60,000 nucleotides of DNA, from contig JBBHKE010003324.1 of assembly GCA_037447655.1 (NCBI GenBank), positions 126,001 through 186,000 on the forward strand. The letters run 5' to 3'. Below the pieces are notes generated by a model. That model worked only from the letters and a program-made list of their open reading frames with translations. It was not told where the DNA came from and searched no databases. Source of the stretch: Zygnema cylindricum (Eukaryota; Streptophyta; Zygnematophyceae; Zygnematales; Zygnemataceae). The stretch's first letter is position 1. Every line of letters starts with the position of its first letter. Positions 50,762 through 60,000 of this stretch are shown one piece after another. A program made the position numbers and the translations under genes.

Positions 50762-51511
50762 TGTTGTCTTTTGGAAAGCTTTCAGTCTCAGAGCAACGCA
50801 GCAGCGCAGCAACTATACAGACAGCAACGCAGCTGCTATACAGCAGAGCAGCGCAGCTGCTATACAGCAGAGCAGCACACCAGCACAGCAGCGCAGCAGC
50901 AAAGCAGCGCAGCAGCATAATAGCGCAGCAGCGAAGCTGCAACACAGACAAGACAACACAACCATGATTATATTTGATATGATCCGTACGAAAAACGCAG
51001 CGTCTGATATTGTTAATGTGATTATGTACAGATAGAGCAACTCCGATAGATACGATTCTAGTAAACTTAGTGGGTAACTCAGTGGTAACTTAGTGGGTAA
51101 CTTAGTGGTAGCTTAGTGGTAGCTTGACATATTAGTGGTAGCTTGGTGGTTTGACGTACCTCCCAAGTACACTGGCATTGCCAGTTCAACACAAGTATAA
51201 GACTTAGGACTCAGAACATATTATGTATCCAGACTTCCAAGTAGTAAAACTGCAAAAAGTTTTTGGGAAAATTCTGAGTATTATATCTTGAGTGTTGTTA
51301 GGTCAATTGTGCTGAAACTTTGGGAGTTGTCAGTGTTTATAATACTCTATATTCTGAAAGAGTTTTGTGAGGTTTGGATTCTTGTATAAGAATTGGTGAG
51401 CACTTAAGAACAGCTATTTGGTAGGATTCTTGATAGCTTCTAAGAGTGTAGCATGTCTACTTCTACTACTACTGCTGCTCCTCCACCTGCACCGGTGGTT
51501 GTATTACAACA
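50762..51511 (+). repeat. Element D 5' LTR
   Basis: TGTTG...CAACA, 750 bp. It starts with TGTTGTCTTTTGGAAAGC, then about 130 bp of GCAGC/CAGCAGCG-rich sequence (50800-50945), then reiterated AACTTAGTGG and TAGCTTAGTGG units (51061-51150). The gag ATG at 51453 lies 59 bases before the end. Confidence 0.95.
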
Positions 51512-54500
51512 GGTTATGGGCCTGTCATCAAGAATTCCTATCTTTTCCGGGGATAAGTATGTTTACTGGGCGGATATGGTGGAGACACATTTTGAGAATG
51601 TCAATCTTTTGGATGTATTAGATGGTTCGTTGGATGAATCTGATCCGTCATGGTCTAAGAAAAATACGCAGGCTCGTTCTATTTTGAAATTTTGTATATC
51701 TGATGACTTAGCTATGTCTCGAATAAAAATGAAAAAGGCAATTGATATCAAGAAATCCATTAAAAGTGATTATGAAAAGGCTAATGTTCAGGAAGAGCTT
51801 CAATTGGCTGGAAAAATTAGGGACTATAAGTACACTGGCGGTACAATGGCTGAATATTCTAACAAATTTCGTATTTTTGAAGATGCACATGCTTGTGCCG
51901 GTGGGGTGTTTCCTCAGTTTCAACAGGCAGCATTGCTCATGCGTGGTCTCCCTCGTAGTATGAAAGGAGCATTTGACATGCTCAAACAGAAAGATAAAGC
52001 TAGCTGGACTTTGCAGTTAGCAATCAATATTTTACTAGAGGAGGAAGCTACATCTAATATTCTCAATGTTGAGCAAGTAGAAGCTTTTAATTCAGACTTT
52101 GGGAAGAAAGGTCAATTTAATCAGCAACGTAATCAGTTTACCCAGTTCAGACAGTTTAATCAGGGTGGAAATAGACAATCAAACAATGCATGTTTTTATT
52201 GTAGTGAGAGAGGTCATGGATACAAATTCTGTCCTAAACTTAAACAAGCTAACGATACATGTTTATACAGGCCGGGATGGCAACAAAGTCAATTTTACAA
52301 AACCTTCACGAGGCCTACACCTCCTGGAAATGCACTGTTTTCAGCTTCTTCATCACGTCAAGACGAGACTCTGACATTTTCTCAGGAGGACGACACGGAT
52401 CTATTCGCTATGGCGGCAGCAATGGAGGGCGTGAAAGACCTTAGATGGATTATGGATACAGGAGCGTCAACCCACATGTGTTGGAACGAGACCATCTTCA
52501 AAAATCTGAAAGCAACGCCAGAGAAAAATATTTATTATGCTTGTGGAATGAGTGTCCAAACTCGTGCTATGGGTGATGTGTCTTTACTAGTTGATGTTGA
52601 CGGAAAAGCAATTGAAAGGACTCTTCACAATGTCTTATTTGTGCCTGACTTTAAGAAAAATCTGTTTTCTACGTCGTTGGTAGAGAGTAAAGGCTATGAG
52701 GTTAATTTGAAAAATGGTCGGCAGGTTGTTAGCAAAAATGGCAAGGTTGCGGTTACAGGTACTAGAGATAGTAGCAAGATGTATCGCATGGATATGGCTA
52801 ATACAAAGGAGAATGATGTTTTGTACCCCGGTGTTTTGCACTCAGCTGAGTTGTGGCATAAAAGATTAGGCCATGTAAACTATGATAGTTTGAAGAAAAT
52901 GGTCCTTGCTAGAAAAATAGAGGGTGTATCACTCACACATGAACCGGTCAAAACTTGTGATGGTTGCGCTTTAGGCAAAATCCACCGATTGCCCTTTCCT
53001 GAGGAGTCTGAGCATCGGTCAACGAAACTGCTTTAACAAATTCATTCAGATGTTTTTGGTCCTGCGAAGGTTCCATCGGCCGGGGGGATGAAATACATGG
53101 TCACCTTCACAGATGATTTCTCCAGGTTTACAAAAGATTACTTCATGAAGGAGAAGAGTGAAGTGTTTGGTCACTTCAAACACTATAAAGCATGGGTTGA
53201 AAAACTTCATAATTTACCTATTTTGCAGCTCAGATCGGACAATAGGGGTGAATATACATCGACAGAATTTGAAACCTTTTTATTCGAGGAAGGTATTAGT
53301 CATCTATTGACTATTCCATATTCACCAGAACAAAATGGGGTGTCGGAAAGACTAAAATGAACTCTCACAGAGAGCTCCAGGTCAATGGTCGCAGATAAGA
53401 ATGTGTATCCGAAATTCTGGGCTGAGGCTCTAAATTGTGCAGTTTATAATAAGAATAGGATAGGATCCAGATCGGTAGACACTACTCTTTACGAGATCTG
53501 GACAGGTAGCAAACCAGATGTTAGCCATTTCCGAGTCTTGGGTAGTCAATGCTTTATATTGGATACATCCACACATTGATGGAAAATGGACCCGAAAGGA
53601 CTACCGGGTATTTTGTTAGGATATGACGATCACTCAAAAGGTTATAGGGTCTTTGTGTTTGAGAGGCAGAAAATAGTTGTCGCACGGAATATTATTGTCA
53701 AGGATGAGCTTGACTCCGTAGATTTATTTAAAATGACAGAGCAGCAAAAGCAGCAAAAGGTACAGGAATATGTCATTTTAGATTGCATGCAGGAAATTGT
53801 CCCCCAGTTGCCACATTTTCCGGTAGTGACTCCGGAGTCAGACTCTCTCCAAGTTCCTCAACAAGTACAGTTCCAACTTGATCAACGGCGGTAAATATAC
53901 ATAGATCGCCACCAGCGCAATCAGCGGAATGCACGGCATCCGACGATCTCTGCCTCAGAATTTCCGACGGGAAGAAGATACAGCAGTCGCCTGCAAGCAA
54001 GTTCTCACTTTGCCTACTTGGCAGCCTCAAGGGAGCCTTTGATCATTCAAGAGGCCTTCTCATCACCAGAACGGAATCACTGGATCCAAGCAGCAAACGA
54101 CGAAATGAAGTCCATCATGGAGGCTCAAACATGGGAGCTTGTGGACCTTCCTCCGGACCGAAAAGCGATCGGAAGCAAATGGGTATTCAAAGTGAAGTTA
54201 AATCTCGATAACACTATTGAACGTTATAAGGCTAGACTTGTGGCAAAAGGGTATAATAAAAAGGAAAGAATCGATTTTGAAGAAACATTTTCTCCAGTTG
54301 TAAGATTTCCAACAGTTAGGATTTTGCTGTCCCTAGCTGCTATAGAAGATATGGAAATACATCAGATGGATGTAAAGACAACCTTTTTGCATGGAGAACT
54401 AGAAGAGACCATTTACATGCAACAGCTTGAAAAGTAAGCAGAACCAGGAAAATAGCACTTAGTATGCAAGTTGCTAAAATCTGTGTACGGCCTAAAACAG

Positions 54501-55600
54501 GCCTCTGACAGTGGAATCTAAAGTTTGATGAATTCTTGACTAGCCTAGGATTTCACAAGATAAGTTCTGATCACTCTGTCTACGTTCTGAAGGGTGAAAA
54601 TGGGATAGTGTATATAGTAGTGTATGTAGATGATTTATTATTAATTAGCAAATCAATGGCTCAAATTAACAAAATCAAAACTGCTCTAAACTCACAGTTC
54701 GAGATGAAAGACCTCGGTGAGGCAAAATATATTTTGGGTATCCAGATAGAGAGGGACAGAAGTAAGAAAGTAATAAAATTGACTCAAAAGGATGCTATTA
54801 GAAACATGTTAGATGAGTACGGAATGCGGGGGGCAAAAAGATGTCTAACTCCAATGGAGTTTCGCCAAAAGTTAGAGGGAGAAGAGACAGAACCAGGTCT
54901 CATTGTTAGTGAGTATTTAGAATCAGGGGAGAATGATTCTATGACACAAATACCTTACAGATAGATAGTGGGAAGCTTAATATATTTCATGAATTGTACC
55001 CGTCCTGACATTGCTGCAGCAGTCGGGGTACTGAGCAGGAATCTAGAGAATCCCAGAAAATCTGACTTTGATGCAACAAGGAGAGTCTTAAGATATTTGG
55101 CCGGACCCTAAGACCTCAAACTCACGCTAGGCGGAAAAGAAGTAAAACTGCAAACGTGGAGTGATGCAAGCTATGGCGACATGTCAAGCCGAAAATCCAC
55201 CACGGGATTCGTTCTACAAGTTGGGAACGGTACTTGCTGTTGGAGCAGCAAACTTCAAAAGGTGACAGCACAGTCGACAATGGAGTCAGAATATATGGCA
55301 GCAAGCTCGGCCCTCAAAGAACTCTTATGGGTAAAATCCATATTACAAGAACTAGGATACATGCAAGTTGGTCCACAAGTGATCTGGTGTGAATAACCAG
55401 GCTGCCATTGCCATTGCTTCTAACCCGAGTCATCACTTCAAAAGCAAGCACATGGATGTACGATTACACTTTGTAAGAGAAAAAGTGTTCTCTAGAGTGA
55501 TTAAATTATGTTATTTACCGATGCAAAAATGATTGCTGATATGCTCACTAAAGCTCTTCCTGCTCCTAAGCTGAAGTATTGTAAGGACGCAGTGGGATAA
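51453..55600 (+). pseudogene. Element D gag-pol polyprotein with multiple stops
   Basis: A 527-codon frame (51453-53036) covers gag, a CX2CX4HX4C knuckle (CFYCSERGHGYKFC), protease (WIMDTGASTHM) and the pre-integrase finger (WHKRLGHVN, CDGCALGK). The same frame continues after in-frame stops near 53034, 53358, 53577 and 53892 through integrase (HSDVFGPAKVP, PEQNGVSERL, FWAEALNCAVYNKNR) into early reverse transcriptase. Stops near 54435 and a frameshift near 54500 precede YVDDLLLISKS. A further stop lies near 54962, and a frame change follows WCE at about 55394 in RNase H (AQSTMESEYMAAS). Coding ends at TAA 55598-55600. No functional product is expected. Confidence 0.93.
51512..51522 (+). other. 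Element D primer-binding site, half-tRNA type
   Basis: GGTTATGGGCC immediately follows the LTR and is the reverse complement of GGCCCATAACC in the initiator tRNA-Met anticodon arm. It is read in frame as part of gag (Q-V-M-G-L). Confidence 0.8.
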
Positions 55601-55760
55601 AGTGAATAGTTGAATTGCTGCACTGCTATACTGCCACGCTGCTATAAGTCCACCAGTGAGATGTAGTGGGACTGAGTGACTTGCTAATTGCTACATTGCT
55701 ATGCTGCGATAATGCGCTAGTTTATCACCGCAGCTGCGCTGGTATACTAAGTCTAAAGCT

Positions 55761-55769
55761 TTAGGGGAG
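55761..55769 (+). other. Element D polypurine tract
   Basis: TTAGGGGAG directly precedes the TGTTG of the 3' LTR, matching the site in element C. Confidence 0.85.
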
Positions 55770-56544
55770 TGTTGTCTTTTGGAAAGCTTTTAGTCTTAGA
55801 GCAACGCAACAGCGTAGCAACTATACAAGCAGCAGCGCAGCTGCTATAGAGCAAAGCAGCGCAGCTGCTATACAGCAAAGCAGCACAGCAGCGCAGCAGC
55901 GCAGCAGCGCAGCAACAGAGCAGCGCAGCAGCGAAGCTGCAACACAGACAGGACAACGCAACCAGGATTATATTTGATATGATCCGTACGAACAACGCAA
56001 CGTCTGATATTTTTAATGTGATTCTGTACAGATAGAGCAACTGCGATAGATACGATTCTAGTAAACTTAGTGGGTAACTCAGTGGTAACTTAGTGGGTAA
56101 CTCAGTGGTAGTTTAGTAATAGCTCAGTGGTAGCTTAGTGATAGCTTAGTGGTAGCTTGACAGATTAGTGGTAGCTTGGTGGTTTGACGTACCTCCCAAG
56201 TACACTGGCATTGCCAGTTCAACACAAGTATAAGACTTAGGACTCAGAACATATTATGTATCCAGACTTCCAAGTAGTAAAACTGCAAAATGTTTTTGGG
56301 AAACTTCTGAGTATTATATCTTGAGTGTTGTTTGGTCAATTGTGCTGAAACTTTGGGAGTTGTCAGTGTTTATACTACTCTATATTCTGGTAGAGTTTTG
56401 AGAGATTTGGAAGCTTGTATAAGAATTGGTGAGCACTTAAGAACAGCTGTTTGGTAAGATTCTTGATAGCTTCTGAGAGTGTATCATGTCTACTTCTACT
56501 ACTACTCCTGCTCCTCCATCTGCACCGGTGGTTGTAGAACAACA
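55770..56544 (+). repeat. Element D 3' LTR
   Basis: 775 bp. It differs from the 5' LTR mainly by copy-number changes in the GCAGC block (55800-55935) and the TTAGTGGTAG tandem block (56065-56185). It also ends with the gag ATG (56486) and first codons, here reading into G2 sequence. Confidence 0.95.
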
Positions 56545-56549
56545 CAACG

Positions 56550-58244
56550 GGTAGCCAGGTGAGATTGAGCTAGGATAGTACGCCCAATCGGAGGTGTATT
56601 AGAGATACTAACCCGTTCATCAAAGAGTGGCTCTTCAACTTTTGTCTTAGAACAACCGGGAATCTCCTCAAATTCTAACCGGAAACCTACCCAATCTCAA
56701 GACACTGCAACAAGTGGAAAACCTATGGGCCGGGCGACCTCACGGGCTAGGTCCAAAGAAGGAACCAGGAAGCGGGGGCTAGCGAAGCCCAAGAGAGTGA
56801 ACCGGTTCGATCAACGAGACAACAAGGGCCGATTTGCGCCTCGACCTAAAGAGGAACCGTTGTTCCCTTCCGCCTCAATCTCTCCTAGCTCCATCTCCCC
56901 TAGTGCCGATTGTCCAACCGTCTGAAGGGTTGTGGCGTTCGAGACCTACAGACCCCGAAGCACCTGGCTTAGGAATTGCTAATCTCTCGGGTGTCGTGAG
57001 CAGCTCGCAAAAGTTAGTTGATTTCTTGCGATCTCAAAGTAAGGCTACGGCAAGGGCCGGACCCGTCGCAGTAGAATGGGAGGCTCTAGAAGAGGAACGT
57101 AAGAAGGCCCTTGAACAGGAATTGGTCCTCATCCGGGAGGCCAGGCCACGAGCAAGAGGGATACTTAGTGGACAGGTGGACCCCCCTCGAAGAACAAGCC
57201 CCTTTGGGGGAGTACAATTTCAAGGCCAAGCGACCCCTCTTGGCACCTAAGCTCCCAGGCACCCTCGGGACGTAGTCCTAGCTCTCGTTGTCAGCGGGAA
57301 GTGGGGGGAACGACATGGCCTAAAAAAAATGGGATGGGTACAGATCTACTGGGTAACTTGGTAGCTCTGTCCACTAAGCTTCCTACCCTTGTCTCGATGG
57401 CGAAGACTTCCATTGTGGAGGCTGTGGTGCAACTTTAACCCGCCCAAAGATTACACATTTCTCTCGGATTAGCCACCCCTCCACCATCACCACCTCAGAC
57501 ATCCTCTCCTTCTCCATTTGTTTCTCACCCTGCAGCTGTCCGTGGGTCGCCGGGTCCACCTGTTTTACCTTACAAATACGACGTGCCGGCCTACTCTCCT
57601 CCTCACCAATGATCTCCTTGTTCCAGCGCATGAACTCCTCCTCCAAAAACCTCCAGGAGGCGAACTAGGGAACATACACCTTTTCCACAAAGCCCTCCGT
57701 CGTCTTCTTTTACATCGCCCCCTATTCCTCAAGGACCTCTTGTGATCAAACCTTGACCTCACATCCCATCAGTGGCGGAAGCTCTCAGGTAAGAGAACAA
57801 GTCTCTCTTGGGTATAGAGAAGCAGATGTTCGGACATCTTTCCCCAAATTGATACTTTCATCTTTTCCTAGAGGCAAACTAGCTAGAAATACAAGTTCAT
57901 CTGCTTGATATTCTGTAGCGGGAACTTCCTCAGCGGGGGGGGGAACCTTCTCTCACCGGGCGGCTCCTTTTACCGAAGGAGAAGGCGGCCCCGAGACCGA
58001 AGACGCAGATCCAGGGGCCATTTTACCGGTTCAGTTTGTGAGCCCCACCAAACAAGAAACTCCACAATTCACCCACCTTGCGGAGGGAGGAAAAGGAATG
58101 AGGCACATCAAGATCTTCACGCGAGATAGCTCGGGGATCGCATTTTTTGATTTTGAACTGTTGTGGAAATCTTTCACGCAGTCAAAAATAAATAAATATA
58201 GGTGAGGGGCCATCCCGGGGGATTTTGAGTCCACACTCTTTCCT
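56550..58244 (+). pseudogene. G2 gag-like N-terminal region, decayed
   Basis: Frames include a basic Arg/Lys-rich stretch (MGRATSRARSKEGTRKRGLAK, 56725 on) and a Glu-rich helical stretch (EWEALEEERKKALEQELVLIREA, around 57080-57145). A charged N-terminal gag region is the likeliest source. Several frame changes occur, and there is a C/T-rich stretch at 57.5-57.75 kb. I cannot assign a function beyond retroelement. Confidence 0.4.
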
Positions 58245-58943
58245 ATGATGGTGAACTATCTAGGCGAAGGAGCTTTGGCCGACTATAAGGAATGTGAACC
58301 TGCTTTGATGGCTCCTAACATCAAGATCTCAGATCCGGTACTTGAACCCGAAGCCTTTGAGGCAGCCGGGGACTTGGCTGCTGCCGCAACCGTCCCTATG
58401 ACTGCCACTTTCACCATAGACATGAAAATGCAGGCTCAAGGGAGAGTATATGTTAACCAAATGCAGGCCGTGCAGGCCGCTGAAGCTGCTACCTGGATGG
58501 TGGCCAACCCAACTCCTTGCACCGCTCTTCTGGACGCTGGGAGACTCCTTTATTTAGAAAGAAATGAAAGTGCAATGAAGAAATTCACAGAATTCCGATG
58601 TTTGAAGAATGAAACCCCGCAGACGTTGTTTAATCGTATCTCGAGCCTCTGTCAAAAGACCAAGTTGTCTACAATTGACACCCTAGCCATGGCCACAAAA
58701 TACTACGTCGATGTTTGGAATTCCTTTGGACGAACGGGACAAGCAGCTCTCGACAATTGGAGTGCCAGTCAAGCCATCCACGACAAGAATCCCACGGTGC
58801 AAGAAATTTCATTTGCTACAATGAAGTTATATGATCATTTTGTAAACAACGAGGCCAAAGAAAAAGCTGTTACAGGCAAAGCGGGAGCCAACTTCGCAAG
58901 TTTCACGGGGGTATCCTCTCTTAACCAGGAGGAACAAACATAA
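58245..58943 (+). CDS. G2 capsid-like gag open frame, 232 codons
   Basis: This is the longest intact frame of G2. It has a helical, Ala/Gln/Leu-rich composition and the segment ERNESAMKKFTEFRCLKNETPQTLFNRISSLCQ, which resembles retrotransposon gag capsid layout. It is followed downstream at 59025-59090 by a possible knuckle (YCMNRNQTGHGWK, stop, CPKK) and a basic tail (59100-59220). The knuckle lacks the normal CX2C spacing and contains a stop. The role is therefore inferred from context. No host gene family was recognised. Confidence 0.45.
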   Translation: MMVNYLGEGALADYKECEPALMAPNIKISDPVLEPEAFEAAGDLAAAATVPMTATFTIDMKMQAQGRVYVNQMQAVQAAEAATWMVANPTPCTALLDAGRLLYLERNESAMKKFTEFRCLKNETPQTLFNRISSLCQKTKLSTIDTLAMATKYYVDVWNSFGRTGQAALDNWSASQAIHDKNPTVQEISFATMKLYDHFVNNEAKEKAVTGKAGANFASFTGVSSLNQEEQT

Positions 58944-59538
58944 CTTCAAGCTTTGCGGAAGCTTAAAGGAAACCAGGAAGCCGAGGCCCGACCCAAACAT
59001 GGAATGGGGGCGAATGAAAAGGTTTACTTGTACTACTGCATGAACCGTAACCAAACTGGTCATGGGTGGAAATGATGCCCCAAGAAGCCTAACCCAAAAC
59101 TCGCTATCAAGCAAAAGGAGTTTGAAAAAGAACGGGCACAAAGAACCACAAAACAGCAGGAACGTAGGCAAGGAGGAGGAAGAGGGGACCGCACGCCGGT
59201 AAAAAAGAAACTTATAAACCTACTCCCCGCTCCGAAACCGCAAAAATGTCTCAATTTCAGTGAGACAAATTTGACTTCCTAAATTTGATGATGCTGAGAT
59301 ATCAAATGAATTAAGAGGGAAGAAAACCACCGAAGGGTCAAAATTTGAAGCTAGTGGGTTCATCGGACACAAGGAGGGGGAATGTTTGCGGAAAAATGGG
59401 GTCCCAAAAGAAATGATGCAATATGTTTTTTTCACAGGGGAAGGGGAAACCGCCATTAATCCTCACCCATTGCATCTTTTATATCCCTGGGGACTTCTAT
59501 ATCCCGATGAACCGGGACCAAGCAAACTGACCACGGGA
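58944..59538 (+). other. G2 continuation: knuckle-like segment and basic tail, no intact gene
   Basis: After the gag stop, other frames give a Lys/Arg-rich stretch with the knuckle-like YCMNRNQTGHGWK. No protease or reverse transcriptase appears before a C-type LTR interrupts at 59539. Confidence 0.4.
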
Positions 59539-60000
59539 TGAAACTCTGAGACCTCCATAAGTCCTCAAAGTGGACAGCTTCCAAGAAGCCTCTAGGATAA
59601 TCCTGACCCCTTTGTGTTTAAGCAAAAATAACTGCCACCCTGGCAGAAAAAAACTCTGACCACCTTCACCCATGTGAAGGCAAGAATCCCCTGAGTCGAT
59701 AGCAAAAAGAATCTCTGAATTTGCTCCCCTGAGCAGTAAGTTATGGAAGGTCAAAGTTGACATTTTGTACAGAAGCTCTCTGGGAGAAAGGGTCATATCT
59801 TTTTATTTTTCTAAGTCCTATCTCTCTCACAGACACTATCTACTGATGTAAGGAACCAATCAGAATACAGTTCCGTACGCAAAAGTACAGTTGCCGGTGT
59901 ACTTTATGTACGGACATTGTACGACATGGCCTAAATGTCCACACGTGGAATATCCGGATTCGCTCTTTTAATCCTCGGAGATGCCGCGCTCCAATGTAAC
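59539..60000 (-). repeat. C-type LTR, cut by the window end
   Basis: TGAAACTCTGAGACCTCCAT onward closely follows the element C LTRs for all 462 bases present (about 1055 expected). The 5 bp before it are CGGGA, which should recur at the far end if this is a solo LTR or a full element. It is inserted in G2. Confidence 0.9.

Larger units (their letters stand above)
50762..56544 (+). mobile_element. Ty1/copia retrotransposon D, with both LTRs
   Basis: 5783 bp with LTRs of 750 and 775 bp and an exact target duplication CAACG (50757-50761 and 56545-56549). Gene order is gag, protease, integrase, reverse transcriptase, RNase H. The coding region is longer and better preserved than in C but carries several stops and frameshifts. 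It is a relative of the B group: gag begins GLSSRIPIF, compared with GLPSRIPVF in B. It inserted in the first open frame of G2. Confidence 0.96.

Noticed and set aside
50181-51035. Single 284-codon gene
   Set aside because: The frame runs from G2 into the element D LTR at 50762; the Gln/Ala-rich C-terminal part is LTR sequence, not a natural protein.

Overview
This is a eukaryotic nuclear window. It has two intron-rich housekeeping genes, both on the minus strand, in the first 22 kb. The remaining 38 kb is a nested graveyard of LTR retrotransposons and small DNA transposons. Bacterial features (operons, ribosome binding sites, CRISPR) do not apply. The eEF1B-gamma protein looks plant-like, with a C-terminal domain closest in wording to green-plant eEF1B-gamma. 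The low GC, roughly 0.1-0.9 kb introns and heavy Ty1/copia plus Ty3/gypsy load fit a streptophyte, perhaps a charophyte alga or early land plant. That organism call is inference.

1-16 kb: a complete Sec1/Munc18-type vesicle-fusion gene (20 coding exons, 891-12810). I could join its exons with GT-AG introns and consistent phases into 632 residues. Its introns and 3' flank hold short TA-flanked MITEs. 12.8-16.2 kb is intergenic, with a diverged duplication.

16-22 kb: a complete translation elongation factor eEF1B-gamma gene (9 exons, 16193-21922, 441 residues), with a very long GA microsatellite in intron 1 and a 160-bp tandem duplication in intron 6.

22-26 kb: non-coding DNA rich in GTAC words, made of nested miniature transposons. 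A hAT-like element with an 8-bp target duplication sits in one TA-MITE. A PIF/Harbinger-like element (TAA duplication) sits in another.

26-33.4 kb: a Ty1/copia element on the minus strand (B1, target duplication GCGTG). It is itself split by an oppositely oriented, internally deleted relative (B2, target duplication CCATT). B1 appears to have landed in an older LTR.

34-46.5 kb: AT-rich repeats, an array of 35-bp tandem repeats, and an old decayed retroelement (G1). G1 is split by a copia element with both LTRs (C, minus strand, target duplication AGGAT).

46.5-60 kb: the 3' half of a minus-strand Ty3/gypsy element (G3), then a plus-strand retroelement-like region (G2). G2 is split by a copia element with both LTRs (D, target duplication CAACG) and by another C-type LTR that runs off the window.

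The main unusual observation concerns copia groups B, C and D. In C and D the sequence directly after the 5' LTR (GGTTATGGGCC) is the reverse complement of the anticodon arm of initiator tRNA-Met, as in Drosophila copia. This primer site is translated as part of gag. In B and D the gag start codon lies inside the LTR itself, so every LTR copy carries a promoter plus an ATG that opens straight into flanking DNA.
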